Source: Methanosarcina sp. UBA5 (GTDB lineage: Archaea > Halobacteriota > Methanosarcinia > Methanosarcinales > Methanosarcinaceae). Taken from it: 43,206 bases of DNA. The stretch covers positions 1 through 43,206 of the forward strand of contig NZ_DAVG01000054.1 of the NCBI RefSeq assembly GCF_002505485.1. The letters are read 5' to 3'. Below are positions 8,224 through 17,900 of this stretch, in pieces; the first letter of the stretch is position 1; each line of letters opens with the position of its first letter. The position numbers and the translations under genes were made by a program. Under the pieces are notes generated by a model, which was not told where the DNA came from, searched no databases, and saw only the letters and a list, made by a program, of their open reading frames with translations.

Positions 8224-9000
8224 TTAAAATTCGAGTTCAAGCCCGACAGGACAGTGATCCGAGCCCATGATTTCACTGTAAATCGGGGCAGATTTTACAT
8301 TGTCCCGCAGTTTTTCACTTACGAAAAAGTAGTCCAGCCGCCACCCTACATTTCTTTTACGTGCGCCTGTTCTCATTGACCACCAGGAATAATTTCCGCC
8401 TTCTGGATTGAACATGCGAAAGGTGTCAAGATAGCCGGCAGCAAGGAATTTATCCATCCATGTCCTTTCTTCAGGGAGAAAACCGGATATCATCTCGTTT
8501 TGCTTTGGACGGGCAAGGTCGATCTCTTTATGAGCTGTATTTACGTCCCCGCAGATGACAAGCTTTTTGCCTTCTGCTTTGAGGGCGTTTGCATAGTTTA
8601 AAAAAGCCTCGTAAAAGTCCATTTTGTATTCCAGGCGCTCTAGAGAGGCTTTGCCGTTAGGAAAATAGACATTCATTAAGGTAAAGTCCTCGTAATCGGC
8701 CCGCAGAAAACGGCCTTCCCTGTCAAATTTTTCGATTCCCATGCCTGTTTCGAGATTAAGAGGCTTTTTCTTTGAGAAGATTCCGACCCCACTGTAGCCG
8801 TTTTTTTCTGCTGAGACAAAATAATTATAATAGCCCGGAATATTCTTTGCTTCTCTCGGGAGTCTATCAGGAGAGACTTTAGTTTCTTGAATGCAGACAA
8901 TATCAAATTTCTGTTTCAGCAAGAGCTCAAGAAAATCTTTTTTTATTGCGGCTCGGAGGCCGTTTACATTCCAGGAGACGAGATTATAGTGGCCGGACAT
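8224..9000 (-). CDS. xthA: Exodeoxyribonuclease III / AP endonuclease
   Basis: 258-residue exonuclease-endonuclease-phosphatase fold enzyme, normal length for ExoIII. It cleaves DNA at abasic sites in base excision repair and has 3'-end trimming activity. All landmarks are visible: SWNVNGLRA (Asn for metal), CIQETK (metal Glu), GYSGVGIFS, NVYFPNG, the catalytic CGDVNTAHKEIDLA, DTFR, YSWWSMR, RLDYFFVS and the final GSDHCPVGLEL with catalytic Asp-His. The start ATG at 8998-9000 gives the usual MSGHYNLVSWNVNG. It is on the same strand as the injection cluster but 250 bp away, and it is a housekeeping gene with no evident tie to it. Confidence 0.95.
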   Translation of the reverse strand: MSGHYNLVSWNVNGLRAAIKKDFLELLLKQKFDIVCIQETKVSPDRLPREAKNIPGYYNYFVSAEKNGYSGVGIFSKKKPLNLETGMGIEKFDREGRFLRADYEDFTLMNVYFPNGKASLERLEYKMDFYEAFLNYANALKAEGKKLVICGDVNTAHKEIDLARPKQNEMISGFLPEERTWMDKFLAAGYLDTFRMFNPEGGNYSWWSMRTGARKRNVGWRLDYFFVSEKLRDNVKSAPIYSEIMGSDHCPVGLELEF

Positions 9001-9249
9001 TTTTCTACTCCTAGTTGGGTTCCAGAATTCGATTTATGTTATAAGGAAGCTCAGAGCTGCAGGAAGTTAAATTGAAATATTTGAGATCGATTAGCCGATA
9101 GTGAACCGATAGTGAAATGAATTAAACTGAAAAGAATTCAAAGTTCTAGTTAATAAATGCTCCTTGTTTAGCCAGCAAATCCTCCTTAAGTTACCCAAAC
9201 GCGAACAAAATGAAAAAATAAAATAACTTTTGCCTTTTAGTCATATCCA

Positions 9250-12200
9250 TCAATTAGGAAAAAAGGTCATCGAGCCACCTTGCCACCAGTACTTAATGGT
9301 TGCTCGAGTCCGAGTAGCTGCCTCCGACATGGCCTTTATACATGAATCGCACGGATCATACTGCCCACGGATCTCGAGAGAATCTCCAGGGTGTAGGTCA
9401 ATCCGTCGAATAGCCCACCTTTCCGTGTGGGTTGCAAGTCTATTCCTTGGAAAGCCAAGGGCACGCTCCTCTGCCGGCAGATCAGCCACGTGACCACTCT
9501 CGAGCTTCTCGTAACGTACCACCCTGCCACCTCGACGAAGGACTGCCGTGGCACTGTGGGGCGGCCGGTAGTCCTTGCCGAGAATTTTCTTAAGAGCGGC
9601 CTCATTAGATGGGAATTTCTGACGGATGATTGCTGCAGCGGTTTCATCTGCATCGTCCGCAAAACGCTGGAAAAGCTCGAAGTCCGACATATTCTTGTAC
9701 CGTAACCGCAATGCCTCCACCGCTTCCGGATCTGTGCGTGCTGCCTGTCTGAGACTAGTGAGATCAATATCATCATAAGCAGCGGCAGCTTTTCCACCCT
9801 CTGCTAGTGCTTTCCCCTCTCCAGTAACTTCTGTACCGGAAGCAAGTACCTTTGTTTTTCCTGTAGCCGTGATAGCCTCTTTTGCAAATGGGCCTTCAGG
9901 TAGCTTTCCGAAGATGACACGTCCATTTGGCCAGCCAATAGGCTCACCAGTAGTGCTATAGAATGGCCCTCCAAGTATTTGATCCGGCGTAATCGGAGCC
10001 GAACCACTGGGTGAGAGATCGATAATTTTCTTGTAGCCAAGAGGTGCTGGCATTTTGAGCACTTTTTCAAAGTCTGGATTAGCGCCCCGCATACCTTTAA
10101 ACACTTCACCTTTACCCTGAACGATAATACGCCCACCAGGCTTGAGAGCCTTACCAAGTTTTTCAATATTAGGCACATATCTCCGTGGGTTGTTGATCAT
10201 AATTGAGTCGTATTCTCCATTCATTTCCGGCGGCAAAGGCTTCTCAGCATCGAGTTCCATGACGTTAGATCGTGACGGATTTTTATCCGATTGAGTAACA
10301 TTGACCAATTCCTCGTTAGGAGGTAGACCGAGGTCTGTCTGTTTCAATCCCGCCCCAACTTCGAGTACCTTTGCTGGATCACCAGTTTTGTTAACTGGCA
10401 CTTGCACGCCAGGTTTTTCAGCCACTAGTGAGAATCCTTCATTGAATTCAGCGTCAGTAAAATCAAATTTAGGTGTCGGCGATTGTTCAGCCTCATTTTG
10501 CCCTTGTTCTCTAAGGCGGGCTTGTCTACGCTCTATATCACGACTCTTCCGTTTGGCTTTCTCAGAACGTTCATCTATTCGGCTTTCTCTCTCTATAGCT
10601 CCTTCCTCTATAGCTTGCTGACTCAACTGCTTTTTTTCTTTGAGGTATTCTGCCTCCCTTTTAGACTTGGCGGATTTTGAACGGTTTGATTTCTTCTTTG
10701 GCGGTGGTATTTCAGTTTTGATCGGTTCTGGCAGCTTAGATTTTACGGTGTGTGACTCGTTTCCTTTAGATGAAGCTGCCTTTGGCGGTGCAGCTTCATG
10801 TGAGACCTTGAATGGCTCAGGTTCCTTTGTAAAGGCGGGAGTTTTTACTGGATTTGATACACTTGGAGATGCAGGTTGAGTACCAGGATCCAATTCAAGT
10901 GCAGACTCTGTACCTCTAGTTATTTTCGGACCTGGATGAGTTGCTGCAGATGTAGCCATTCCAGAGACAACGCTTGTTATTGCTGCTTTCTTTATATCTT
11001 CAAGCGAACCCCCGGTCACTGCGGCACTTGCTGCACCACTCCCTACTTCACCTAATGTCTCTATAACATATTTTGATATCGTTGATCTACCAGTAGATAT
11101 GTGACTGGCTGCACTGCCAATGGCACCACCTGCCATTCCAGAAAATGCACCTTTTCCAGTATCTTCAAGAATCTCACTAGCGGATTTTCCCTCTAATGTA
11201 GATCCAAGTGCACCGCCAGTTGCTCCACTCGCTCCTCCGGCTAAGCCACCTCTGATTAGTTTTCCACCAAGGCTAACACCTTTTGTTCCAAGCCCTAAAG
11301 CTTTACCTGCCCCAAAACCAACAACGGAGCTAGCAGCATCAACTGTACCGCTTTTAGCTCCTGCCTTCATTTCCTTCCATACTTCTGTACCACTGATCGG
11401 TCCACCAGTTAGGGCCTGTCCAGCTGCAGATGAACCACCTCGCAGGGCAGCGCCAGTTATGCCCCCGCCAGTAGTCACTATAGCACCTGAACCTAGAACC
11501 GCTCCAGCAGTTATAGTTCCTCCGCCAGCGAGAGCACCAGCAACAGCGGGTGCAGCGACAACAGCGGCAGTTCCAATAGCGATTGAAAATGAGACATCTC
11601 TTGTATATTCAAGAGTTGTTATCGCTTTCTGAGCTCCTCCGGAGGTCTTGTCAACATAGGTATTCCATTCCCTCTGAGCCTCACGGAACGTGTCCTGAGC
11701 AAGTTTTAACTGCCTACCAGCCAATTTCAAATTTCCAAATTGCAACGCTTTACGCCCATTTATTATGGGACTTATGGGCCATGACCAAATTCCGATATGA
11801 GGCGGTACAGTGTCACCCAAAATATCACTAACTATTCCAGCCCACCCATGTATTTTATCGAGAAACTCCTGATGTTGTTGTTTATTGAAAATTACTTCTT
11901 CTTCGAGTAGCTTAAAATCCAGCTCTAGTTTTTTATTGACTCTGGCTCTCTCAAGACTGAATTCTGCTTCAGTGAGCCTGAAAGTCTTCCCTTCAACTGT
12001 GTACTGGTACATCACGGCAATGTCAGGAGCGGTACTTCCAGCAGTTGTCTCATTGGTACGAGATTGATTTCTTCTTAATGAATTATTTTGCTTTAGTTGA
12101 ATAACAGAATCAGTTACCCTCATTACCTGCTCCACTGCCCGATCAGCTTCCTGCTCGTAGAGATCATTAGGCTGTCCGATCCTAAGTTTAGCCTGTAAGG

Positions 12201-12372
12201 CTCCCGATTTGATCAGCTTCTGGACTGCCCGATTACCCGCAGTTCTCTGAAGCTGTAATATTATATCAGCAGCAGACCCAGAAGAATGGAAGCCCATATT
12301 CTGCTTGCAAGAATTAGAGCATCTCTGCTTTGCTTCCGATGTTTTGGCAGTTTTAACAGCTCTTTCAGCCAT
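9250..12372 (-). CDS. eCIS effector: polymorphic toxin with methyltransferase-like and deaminase C-terminal domains
   Basis: 1040-residue predicted cargo of the injection system. Residues 35-50 (ILQLQRTAGNRAV) and about 63-85 (LRIGQPNDLYEQEADR) are the leader motifs of DUF4157-type eCIS cargo, but the HExxH metallopeptidase core is absent. About 250-470 is Gly/Ala-rich and hydrophobic. About 480-660 is a charged linker. About 670-830 looks like a Rossmann methyltransferase: VLEVGAG for the SAM loop, DSIMINNPRRY, then LGKALKPGGRIIVQGKG. The last 100 residues carry a zinc-deaminase signature, HTE (982-984) and PCDSC (1007-1011), perhaps of the Pput_2613-like group. GC content is clearly higher at the 3' end (two sampled 60-bp lines 52-58%). 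The start ATG has GGAGATGA upstream. No immunity gene follows. Confidence 0.82.
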   Translation of the reverse strand: MAERAVKTAKTSEAKQRCSNSCKQNMGFHSSGSAADIILQLQRTAGNRAVQKLIKSGALQAKLRIGQPNDLYEQEADRAVEQVMRVTDSVIQLKQNNSLRRNQSRTNETTAGSTAPDIAVMYQYTVEGKTFRLTEAEFSLERARVNKKLELDFKLLEEEVIFNKQQHQEFLDKIHGWAGIVSDILGDTVPPHIGIWSWPISPIINGRKALQFGNLKLAGRQLKLAQDTFREAQREWNTYVDKTSGGAQKAITTLEYTRDVSFSIAIGTAAVVAAPAVAGALAGGGTITAGAVLGSGAIVTTGGGITGAALRGGSSAAGQALTGGPISGTEVWKEMKAGAKSGTVDAASSVVGFGAGKALGLGTKGVSLGGKLIRGGLAGGASGATGGALGSTLEGKSASEILEDTGKGAFSGMAGGAIGSAASHISTGRSTISKYVIETLGEVGSGAASAAVTGGSLEDIKKAAITSVVSGMATSAATHPGPKITRGTESALELDPGTQPASPSVSNPVKTPAFTKEPEPFKVSHEAAPPKAASSKGNESHTVKSKLPEPIKTEIPPPKKKSNRSKSAKSKREAEYLKEKKQLSQQAIEEGAIERESRIDERSEKAKRKSRDIERRQARLREQGQNEAEQSPTPKFDFTDAEFNEGFSLVAEKPGVQVPVNKTGDPAKVLEVGAGLKQTDLGLPPNEELVNVTQSDKNPSRSNVMELDAEKPLPPEMNGEYDSIMINNPRRYVPNIEKLGKALKPGGRIIVQGKGEVFKGMRGANPDFEKVLKMPAPLGYKKIIDLSPSGSAPITPDQILGGPFYSTTGEPIGWPNGRVIFGKLPEGPFAKEAITATGKTKVLASGTEVTGEGKALAEGGKAAAAYDDIDLTSLRQAARTDPEAVEALRLRYKNMSDFELFQRFADDADETAAAIIRQKFPSNEAALKKILGKDYRPPHSATAVLRRGGRVVRYEKLESGHVADLPAEERALGFPRNRLATHTERWAIRRIDLHPGDSLEIRGQYDPCDSCIKAMSEAATRTRATIKYWWQGGSMTFFPN

Positions 12373-12671
12373 TTAGTCATCTCCATATGATAATTTATCC
12401 TGATATGATGAAAACAGAAATCCACTTGATAAGCTTTTAGAATTCTTTTGATTCAAAATTAGTAGAGTTAACTGCGGAAATTATAGAGCAAAAACTGATT
12501 TTCAAATTGTTAGAACAAATTAATGTAATTTTTTTATTTCTCATGTCAAAAATAACCTAATTAGTTACTTGATTTATCTAACAAGCAGAAAAAGTAGATT
12601 TTACTGTTATAGCTATCAATCCGTTCCTCTAACTCAGATTAAGGATCTTCTCATTATTGGGTTCTGATACA
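12373..12671. other. Upstream region of the large toxin gene
   Basis: About 300 bp, AT-rich, containing the toxin's Shine-Dalgarno site (GGAGATGACTAAATG on the minus strand) and presumably its own promoter. It lies between the end of the broken effector gene and the toxin start. No gene seen. Confidence 0.5.
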
Positions 12672-12913
12672 TCATGCCGAGCTCGCTTTTAACGAATTTT
12701 TAACGAGCCTTTCTGCAACCTGCCTTTTACGATTATCAAGTTCTTCTGTTGTAAGAAGCCCTTTTTGGATGAGAAGTTCGATAAGGGCATAAAGAAAGGA
12801 AGTTTATTCCAGAGTCTTTGAGGTATTTGCGTTGATGTGGGTGTGGGTATAGAGAAAAATTGAGGAGAAGACTCTGGTTTTTTGGATTGATGGATTTGCT
12901 GGTGCTCGGGCAT
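12672..12913 (-). pseudogene. Broken eCIS effector-like gene (frameshifted)
   Basis: It begins MPEHQQIHQSKKPESSPQ, nearly the same leader as the neighbouring toxin (MSEHQQIQQSRKPDSTFQ). After about 33 residues the frame is lost. In another frame, after a TAA, the DNA continues as ALIELLIQKGLLTTEELD then NRKRQVAERLVKNS, a helical SHOCT-like or nitrile-hydratase-like end, to a TGA at 12672-12674. So at least one indel separates the leader from the tail; the toxic part is missing or was never there. A MITE lies 23 bp before the ATG. A short functional protein is conceivable only if the sequence contains an error here. Confidence 0.7.
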
Positions 12914-12935
12914 GATCGAATTTCCCATGGAGATT

Positions 12936-13052
12936 TAGGACTTACGCGGTTTAACTGAAAAACAACAGCTCTAAACCTTCAACTGTCTAAATTATCAATT
13001 TAACAGCAAGGTCTATTAATCATGATTTTGATCCTCAAGTGCGTAAGTCCTA
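12936..13052. mobile_element. 117-bp MITE with perfect 12-bp terminal inverted repeats
   Basis: TAGGACTTACGC (12936-12947) and GCGTAAGTCCTA (13041-13052) are exact reverse complements enclosing 93 bp with no coding frame of note. GAT occurs just outside each end. A diverged relative lies at 6334-6440. It is placed immediately upstream of the broken effector, where promoter and ribosome-binding signals should be. Confidence 0.8.
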
Positions 13053-13184
13053 TGATATTAAGATATATGTTTACCTGCCGAAAGAAAGACATAAATTAAG
13101 AATACTGGTTTATTTACTTTACTCTATAATAATTATTTCTCACAGAATTACTACTAAATTCTCTCATAATCACATGAATTTTTA

Positions 13185-14900
13185 TTATCTTAACCATTCA
13201 TCATTTCTTTTTGCCCATTGTTTACAATTGTTGCATGGTGATTTTCTCTTCCAGCCGTCATAATAATAGCCTCCTGCTATAAAGTTTAGATTTTCGATAT
13301 CATGATGACCTTTTTTAATACTATTATAGGCAGCAGCAGGTTCTGCACAATTCCAAACCTCCCATTCTTCTCGTTTCGCTATTTTTTTTAGGGTTATTGC
13401 TAACTCTCTAGCATTTTCATCATCTGAGGTGGGTGTTACTACCCCATTTTCTCTCTTAAACAATCCCCCAATTTCAGAACTATACCCTTCAGCTATACGA
13501 TTATTTCCGCCATCTAGTGCAATACTTATCATCCTGGAATTCTTTGCTTCTGGGTGTATTTTCATATGGCGTTCAGCGTCTTTTAACACATGATTATTTA
13601 ACTCCCTGTCATGCTGACCCTGAGCTTTAGAAACTTCATCTGAATATTTAACTAGTTTCTCTCCCCACAGTTCTTTTCTTCTACTTATTTCTTCATTCTT
13701 CTTATCTTCTTGATATTTATCTAGGCGTTTTTCTTCGTTTTTTATTATAATATGTGCTGCATTAACAAAGTGTTGTTGAAGTGTTGGAAAAAATATATAC
13801 TGCTTCTTTCGATCGCACATCAGTTCTAGTTTTCGATGTAACTGTATAGGGTTTATATTAAATGCTTGGGCTACACTCCATATTGTAGCCATGTTGTTCT
13901 TGAGAATTGGAACTTTACTGATTAAAGCTACTTGCCCATGATCGTCACTATAAGCGAGTTTATATTGTCTCAGTTTGTTATTATAATTAGATTGATATTT
14001 TATCCCAGTCCCATTATTGATAATGTTTGAGGGTATTGGATGGTTTGATGCTATTAACCCTCCCATTAAATCCGCGTCATGTTCCAATTCCTTGTCATCA
14101 TTCACCGCCACATCCTTCAACTGCATCGTAGGCTTTACCCTTTCCTGCTTTTGCTGCACCACATGCCACGCCTCATGCGGCAAATGCCTTTCCTGCCCCG
14201 GCGCTACATGAATATTTGTTCCTTGAGTATACGCCAAAGCCCCTACTTCAGCAGGTTTTGATGAATTATAATGCACCCTCACATCGCTCATATCAATTCC
14301 AGACAAACTCTCCACGCTAGCCTTGAGGTTATCAGGCATTCCTGTGTTATTTTCACTCTTTTTCTGAAGCGGTTCTTCTTCTGGAATCTCCTGACATTGG
14401 ATAGCTCCTATCATTTTTCTTTGAAGAGGTTCCTCTTCTTCTGGAATCTCCTGTCTCTGAATGATGGATTTCATTTGAAGTTTTTCTTCATCTTCAGGTT
14501 CCAGCCTTTGAATAGTTTCAAACTTACCTTGTAGGGTTTCTTCCTCTTCCTGAATTTCCTGTCTCTGTTTGCATGAAGGACATGTCTCCTCTTCAGATTC
14601 TTTTCCAAACATGCCTTGTAAAGGCTCTTTTTCCTCTTCAGATACTATCTGCCTCTGGATTGGTACCTGTTGAACCTTTGAAGTGTTTCTAATCTCTGAA
14701 AGCAACCTTCCAACTGCCCTGTTTCCAATCGTACGTTGGAGCTGTAAAATATCAGCCGGTGTCAGAGATTTAGGATTGATTCTGGCACGCTGGATAATAG
14801 AAGCTGGATGTGATACAGGATTTTGGACTGTGAAAGTTGCTTGCTTTTGAAAAGTAGAGTCCGGTTTTCTGGACTGCTGAATTTGCTGGTGTTCAGACAT
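13185..14900 (-). CDS. eCIS effector: DUF4157 protein with C-terminal YwqJ-like deaminase toxin domain
   Basis: 571 residues from the ATG at 14898-14900, preceded by AAGGAG at good spacing (a TTG two codons earlier is open; positions below count from that TTG). In order: disordered leader MSEHQQIQQSRKP, the cargo motif ILQLQRTIGNRAVGRLL (53-69), an acidic stretch with repeated QRQEIPEEEEPLQ-like units (80-185), a CPSC pair, and a DUF4157 domain with HEAWH (244-248) and downstream ELEHDAD as likely zinc ligands. A Lys/Glu-rich helical linker follows. The end carries a deaminase pattern, NCAEPAAA (Cys520, Glu522) and PCNNC (557-561), resembling the YwqJ group. Role inferred: payload acting on nucleotides or nucleic acids in a target cell. 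No adjacent immunity gene. Confidence 0.85.
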   Translation of the reverse strand: MSEHQQIQQSRKPDSTFQKQATFTVQNPVSHPASIIQRARINPKSLTPADILQLQRTIGNRAVGRLLSEIRNTSKVQQVPIQRQIVSEEEKEPLQGMFGKESEEETCPSCKQRQEIQEEEETLQGKFETIQRLEPEDEEKLQMKSIIQRQEIPEEEEPLQRKMIGAIQCQEIPEEEPLQKKSENNTGMPDNLKASVESLSGIDMSDVRVHYNSSKPAEVGALAYTQGTNIHVAPGQERHLPHEAWHVVQQKQERVKPTMQLKDVAVNDDKELEHDADLMGGLIASNHPIPSNIINNGTGIKYQSNYNNKLRQYKLAYSDDHGQVALISKVPILKNNMATIWSVAQAFNINPIQLHRKLELMCDRKKQYIFFPTLQQHFVNAAHIIIKNEEKRLDKYQEDKKNEEISRRKELWGEKLVKYSDEVSKAQGQHDRELNNHVLKDAERHMKIHPEAKNSRMISIALDGGNNRIAEGYSSEIGGLFKRENGVVTPTSDDENARELAITLKKIAKREEWEVWNCAEPAAAYNSIKKGHHDIENLNFIAGGYYYDGWKRKSPCNNCKQWAKRNDEWLR

Positions 14901-14938
14901 AATCAAACTCCTTCTGAAGGTTCAACAGTTGAGTAAAA

Positions 14939-17900
14939 TCAGGCGATCAGATGTATTTTGAGTTCCCTGGCAGATGAACAGACTTCTTCCTGGCTGGCGG
15001 CAATTTTAGCAGCTTCTCTTGATTCAAGCGTATCTGACAGCTTTTCTACAGATAAAATATAATTATCTAGTGTTTCTTTAATAGCAAGCTCTTTTATTTC
15101 TTTTGCAAAAGCTTCAAATGATTCAAGGTTTTCTTCTATGAATTTTATGAATTCCTCTTCCTCTTCATACACCTTTTTGTCCACAGCTTTTCCGAAATCC
15201 TCCGAAATTGCTTTAGCAGTCTTGTTTTCAAACAGATCGGCGATTTCTACAAAGTTAACCGCGGTGCACTTCAGGGCCCTGTACATAGCACTGGAAGGGT
15301 CAAGTTTCTGGGCGAAGAAACAGAGTTCTTCCTGCTTGGCAGCAATTTCGAGAGCTTTCCCTGATTTAACCGTATCTGCCAGCTCGTTTACAACTGTAAT
15401 GTAATTGGTTAGTTCTTCTTCAATAGCAAGGCCTTCGATTTCTTCCGGCAGGGATTTCAGTAAATGGATGTTTTCTTCCATGAATTTTATAAAGTCATTT
15501 TCATTATCATACAGCCTGTTGTTTACAGCCTTTTCGAACTCTAATGAAATTGTATCAGCAATGTCGCTTTCGAGTTTGCTGGAAACTTCTCTATAGATGC
15601 CCACAGCACATTTCAGTGCCCTGTACATGGGATTCTTAATGGGGTCATCACTGACAGCAAGGTTCTTGGCATAAGAACAGACTTCCTGCTGCCTGCCAGC
15701 AATTTCGAGAGCCTCTTTTGATGCGATTGCTTCAGCCAAGGTATCTACAGAAGAAATATAATTATTAAGACTTTCTTCACTGGCAGTAAGTTTTATTTCC
15801 TCTGGAAGGGCTTTAAGCGATTCGAGATTTTCTTCCATGAATTTCAGGAATTTATCTTCATCCTCATACAACCTGCCATCGATCGCTTTTTCAAAATTGA
15901 AGGAAATTTTGCTGGCAATCTCACTTTTGAACAAGTCAGAGACTTTTTTAAAGCTGACTGCCGTACAATTCAGTGCCTTATACATTGGATTATTAACAGT
16001 AAGCTTCAGTTCAAGAGCATAAAAACAGACTTCATCCTGCTGGGTAGCAATTTTAAGGGCAATACCTTCGCCAATCTTATTTTTAAGAATTTCTAAAGAG
16101 TTTTCGAAGTCTTTGAGGCATCCTTCCTCAGCCTGCTCGCTGATTTCTTCTGCACATACCTTAATCAAGCTCTGCATACTGTCCATGAAATTGATGAAAT
16201 CGCTTTCCTTCTCATACAACTTCTTTCCAATTGCTTTTTTAAAGTTCAACGAAACCTCAAAGGCTCTCTCATTTTTAAAATCCTCAGCTACTTTCTTAAA
16301 ACTGGTAACAGAACATTTTAGAGCCCTCTCTCTCAGATACATAGAAAGAATACTAAGCTGTTCCTGAAGTTCTGCTGATAGTTTACTATAGTCCACAAAA
16401 TTGTCTTCCAGCGTATGTACATGATCTTCGCGGGCATACTTGGTTGAAGTACCCACAAGGTTCTCGGTGCCGATACTCTTTATCTCAGTTTTAGCAGGTT
16501 GAATTTCTGACCCCAGTGTACAGCCAATTTTTATGGATTTATTATTCTCATCAGGAGTTATTATTATATTTGTGCCTTCAATAAGGTCTATATTTCCCCC
16601 GGGATTACTAACCCCGTCCACACTTACAAGTGCACCTGCCTGAGCGGCGTTAACATTATGTGGATTGTCTGTTCTTTCAGAATGTGTCTCCCCTATGAGA
16701 ATTCGATTGTAGGTATCTTCAGGGGTAATTTCAATAGAACCTTTATTAACAAGTTCTATATTTCCACCCGGATTGAACACGCTGTTTATACTTTTCAGCG
16801 CCTCTACTTGGGCAGCGGTGACATTGTGTGGATTATCCATTCTCCTGGAATGTGTCTCTCCTATAGTGATACATTTGTTCGTATTGTCAGCATTAATAGA
16901 AATCGAATTATCTTGAATAAGTTTTATCTTCCCTTCAGCCCCTTCAGCATTATCTACCCCCCCAATACTGGCCAGTGCCTTTACCTGGGCAGCGGTGACA
17001 TTGTGTGGATTATCCATTTTCTCGGAATGTGTCTCTCCTATAGTGATACGTTTGTTCATATTGTCAACATCAATAGAAATCAAATTATTTGGAATAAGTT
17101 CTATGTTTCCACCTGGATTCTTTACATTATTTATACTAACCAGAGCATTTATTTGAGAAGCAGTTACTCTATGAGGATTATTAGAGTCTAGGCTATGACA
17201 TTTAAAAATCTGATATAGCTCTTCGTTCCTGAAGATGGCAGAGATGTGGTTTTTTGTATTTTCCTTATCATAAAAAAAGGTTCCATCATTCTTACTTTTG
17301 ATAGATGCAAGAAAAACTTTACCTATTTCTTCCTCGCACATTGGACAAGACCAATTATCCTGTTCAAGTGTATTCAGCCAGTTTTTTACAGCTTCATCGA
17401 TTTTATCTGGCTCTAACGGAAAATCTGTCCGACAATGGATACCCGTGGAACTAGGAGCTTTGTACGAAAAAACAACCGCAAAATCTTCAATGACCCTTCC
17501 AGGACAGCATTTCTCTTCACAGCTTGAAGAGTTTGAAGCTACAGCTAAATAGCTTCCATAAGAAGTCTTATATTTAAGATAAAGATAAAAATCACTGTGC
17601 ACAGAATTTGAAGAAACTGGATTCCCTGATTCATCTACAATTTCTTTATCCAGCGTATTGGAAGGAACAATTATTTCATGACCGCAGCAGTCAAGAGCCA
17701 TTCCTCCATCCACAAAGTTTATTTTGAGTGGCTCGTTTTCTTTTTTTGTTACCTTCAGGTCCTGAAAACCACATACTATTCCAGTACCATGAAGTAATCT
17801 GTTAATAAGATAGCGCTTACTGTCAAAATACTGCTGCTCGGTTTCAAAATCCCTGACTGTCATCAACTTTCCATAAAAATATTTATTTTTTTCAAATTTA

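Noticed and set aside
11120..11632. 170-codon plus-strand frame rich in Pro and Ala
   Set aside because: It is the mirror of the Gly/Ala-rich part of the toxin on the minus strand; GC-rich repeats keep the opposite frame open.
13039..13263. 74-codon plus-strand frame next to the second effector
   Set aside because: It begins inside the MITE end and runs antisense into the effector's 3' end; composition is that of AT-rich noise.
16658..17191. 177-codon plus-strand frame with internal repeats
   Set aside because: It mirrors the fibre repeats of the minus-strand gene, which has the recognisable NPHNVTAAQ units.
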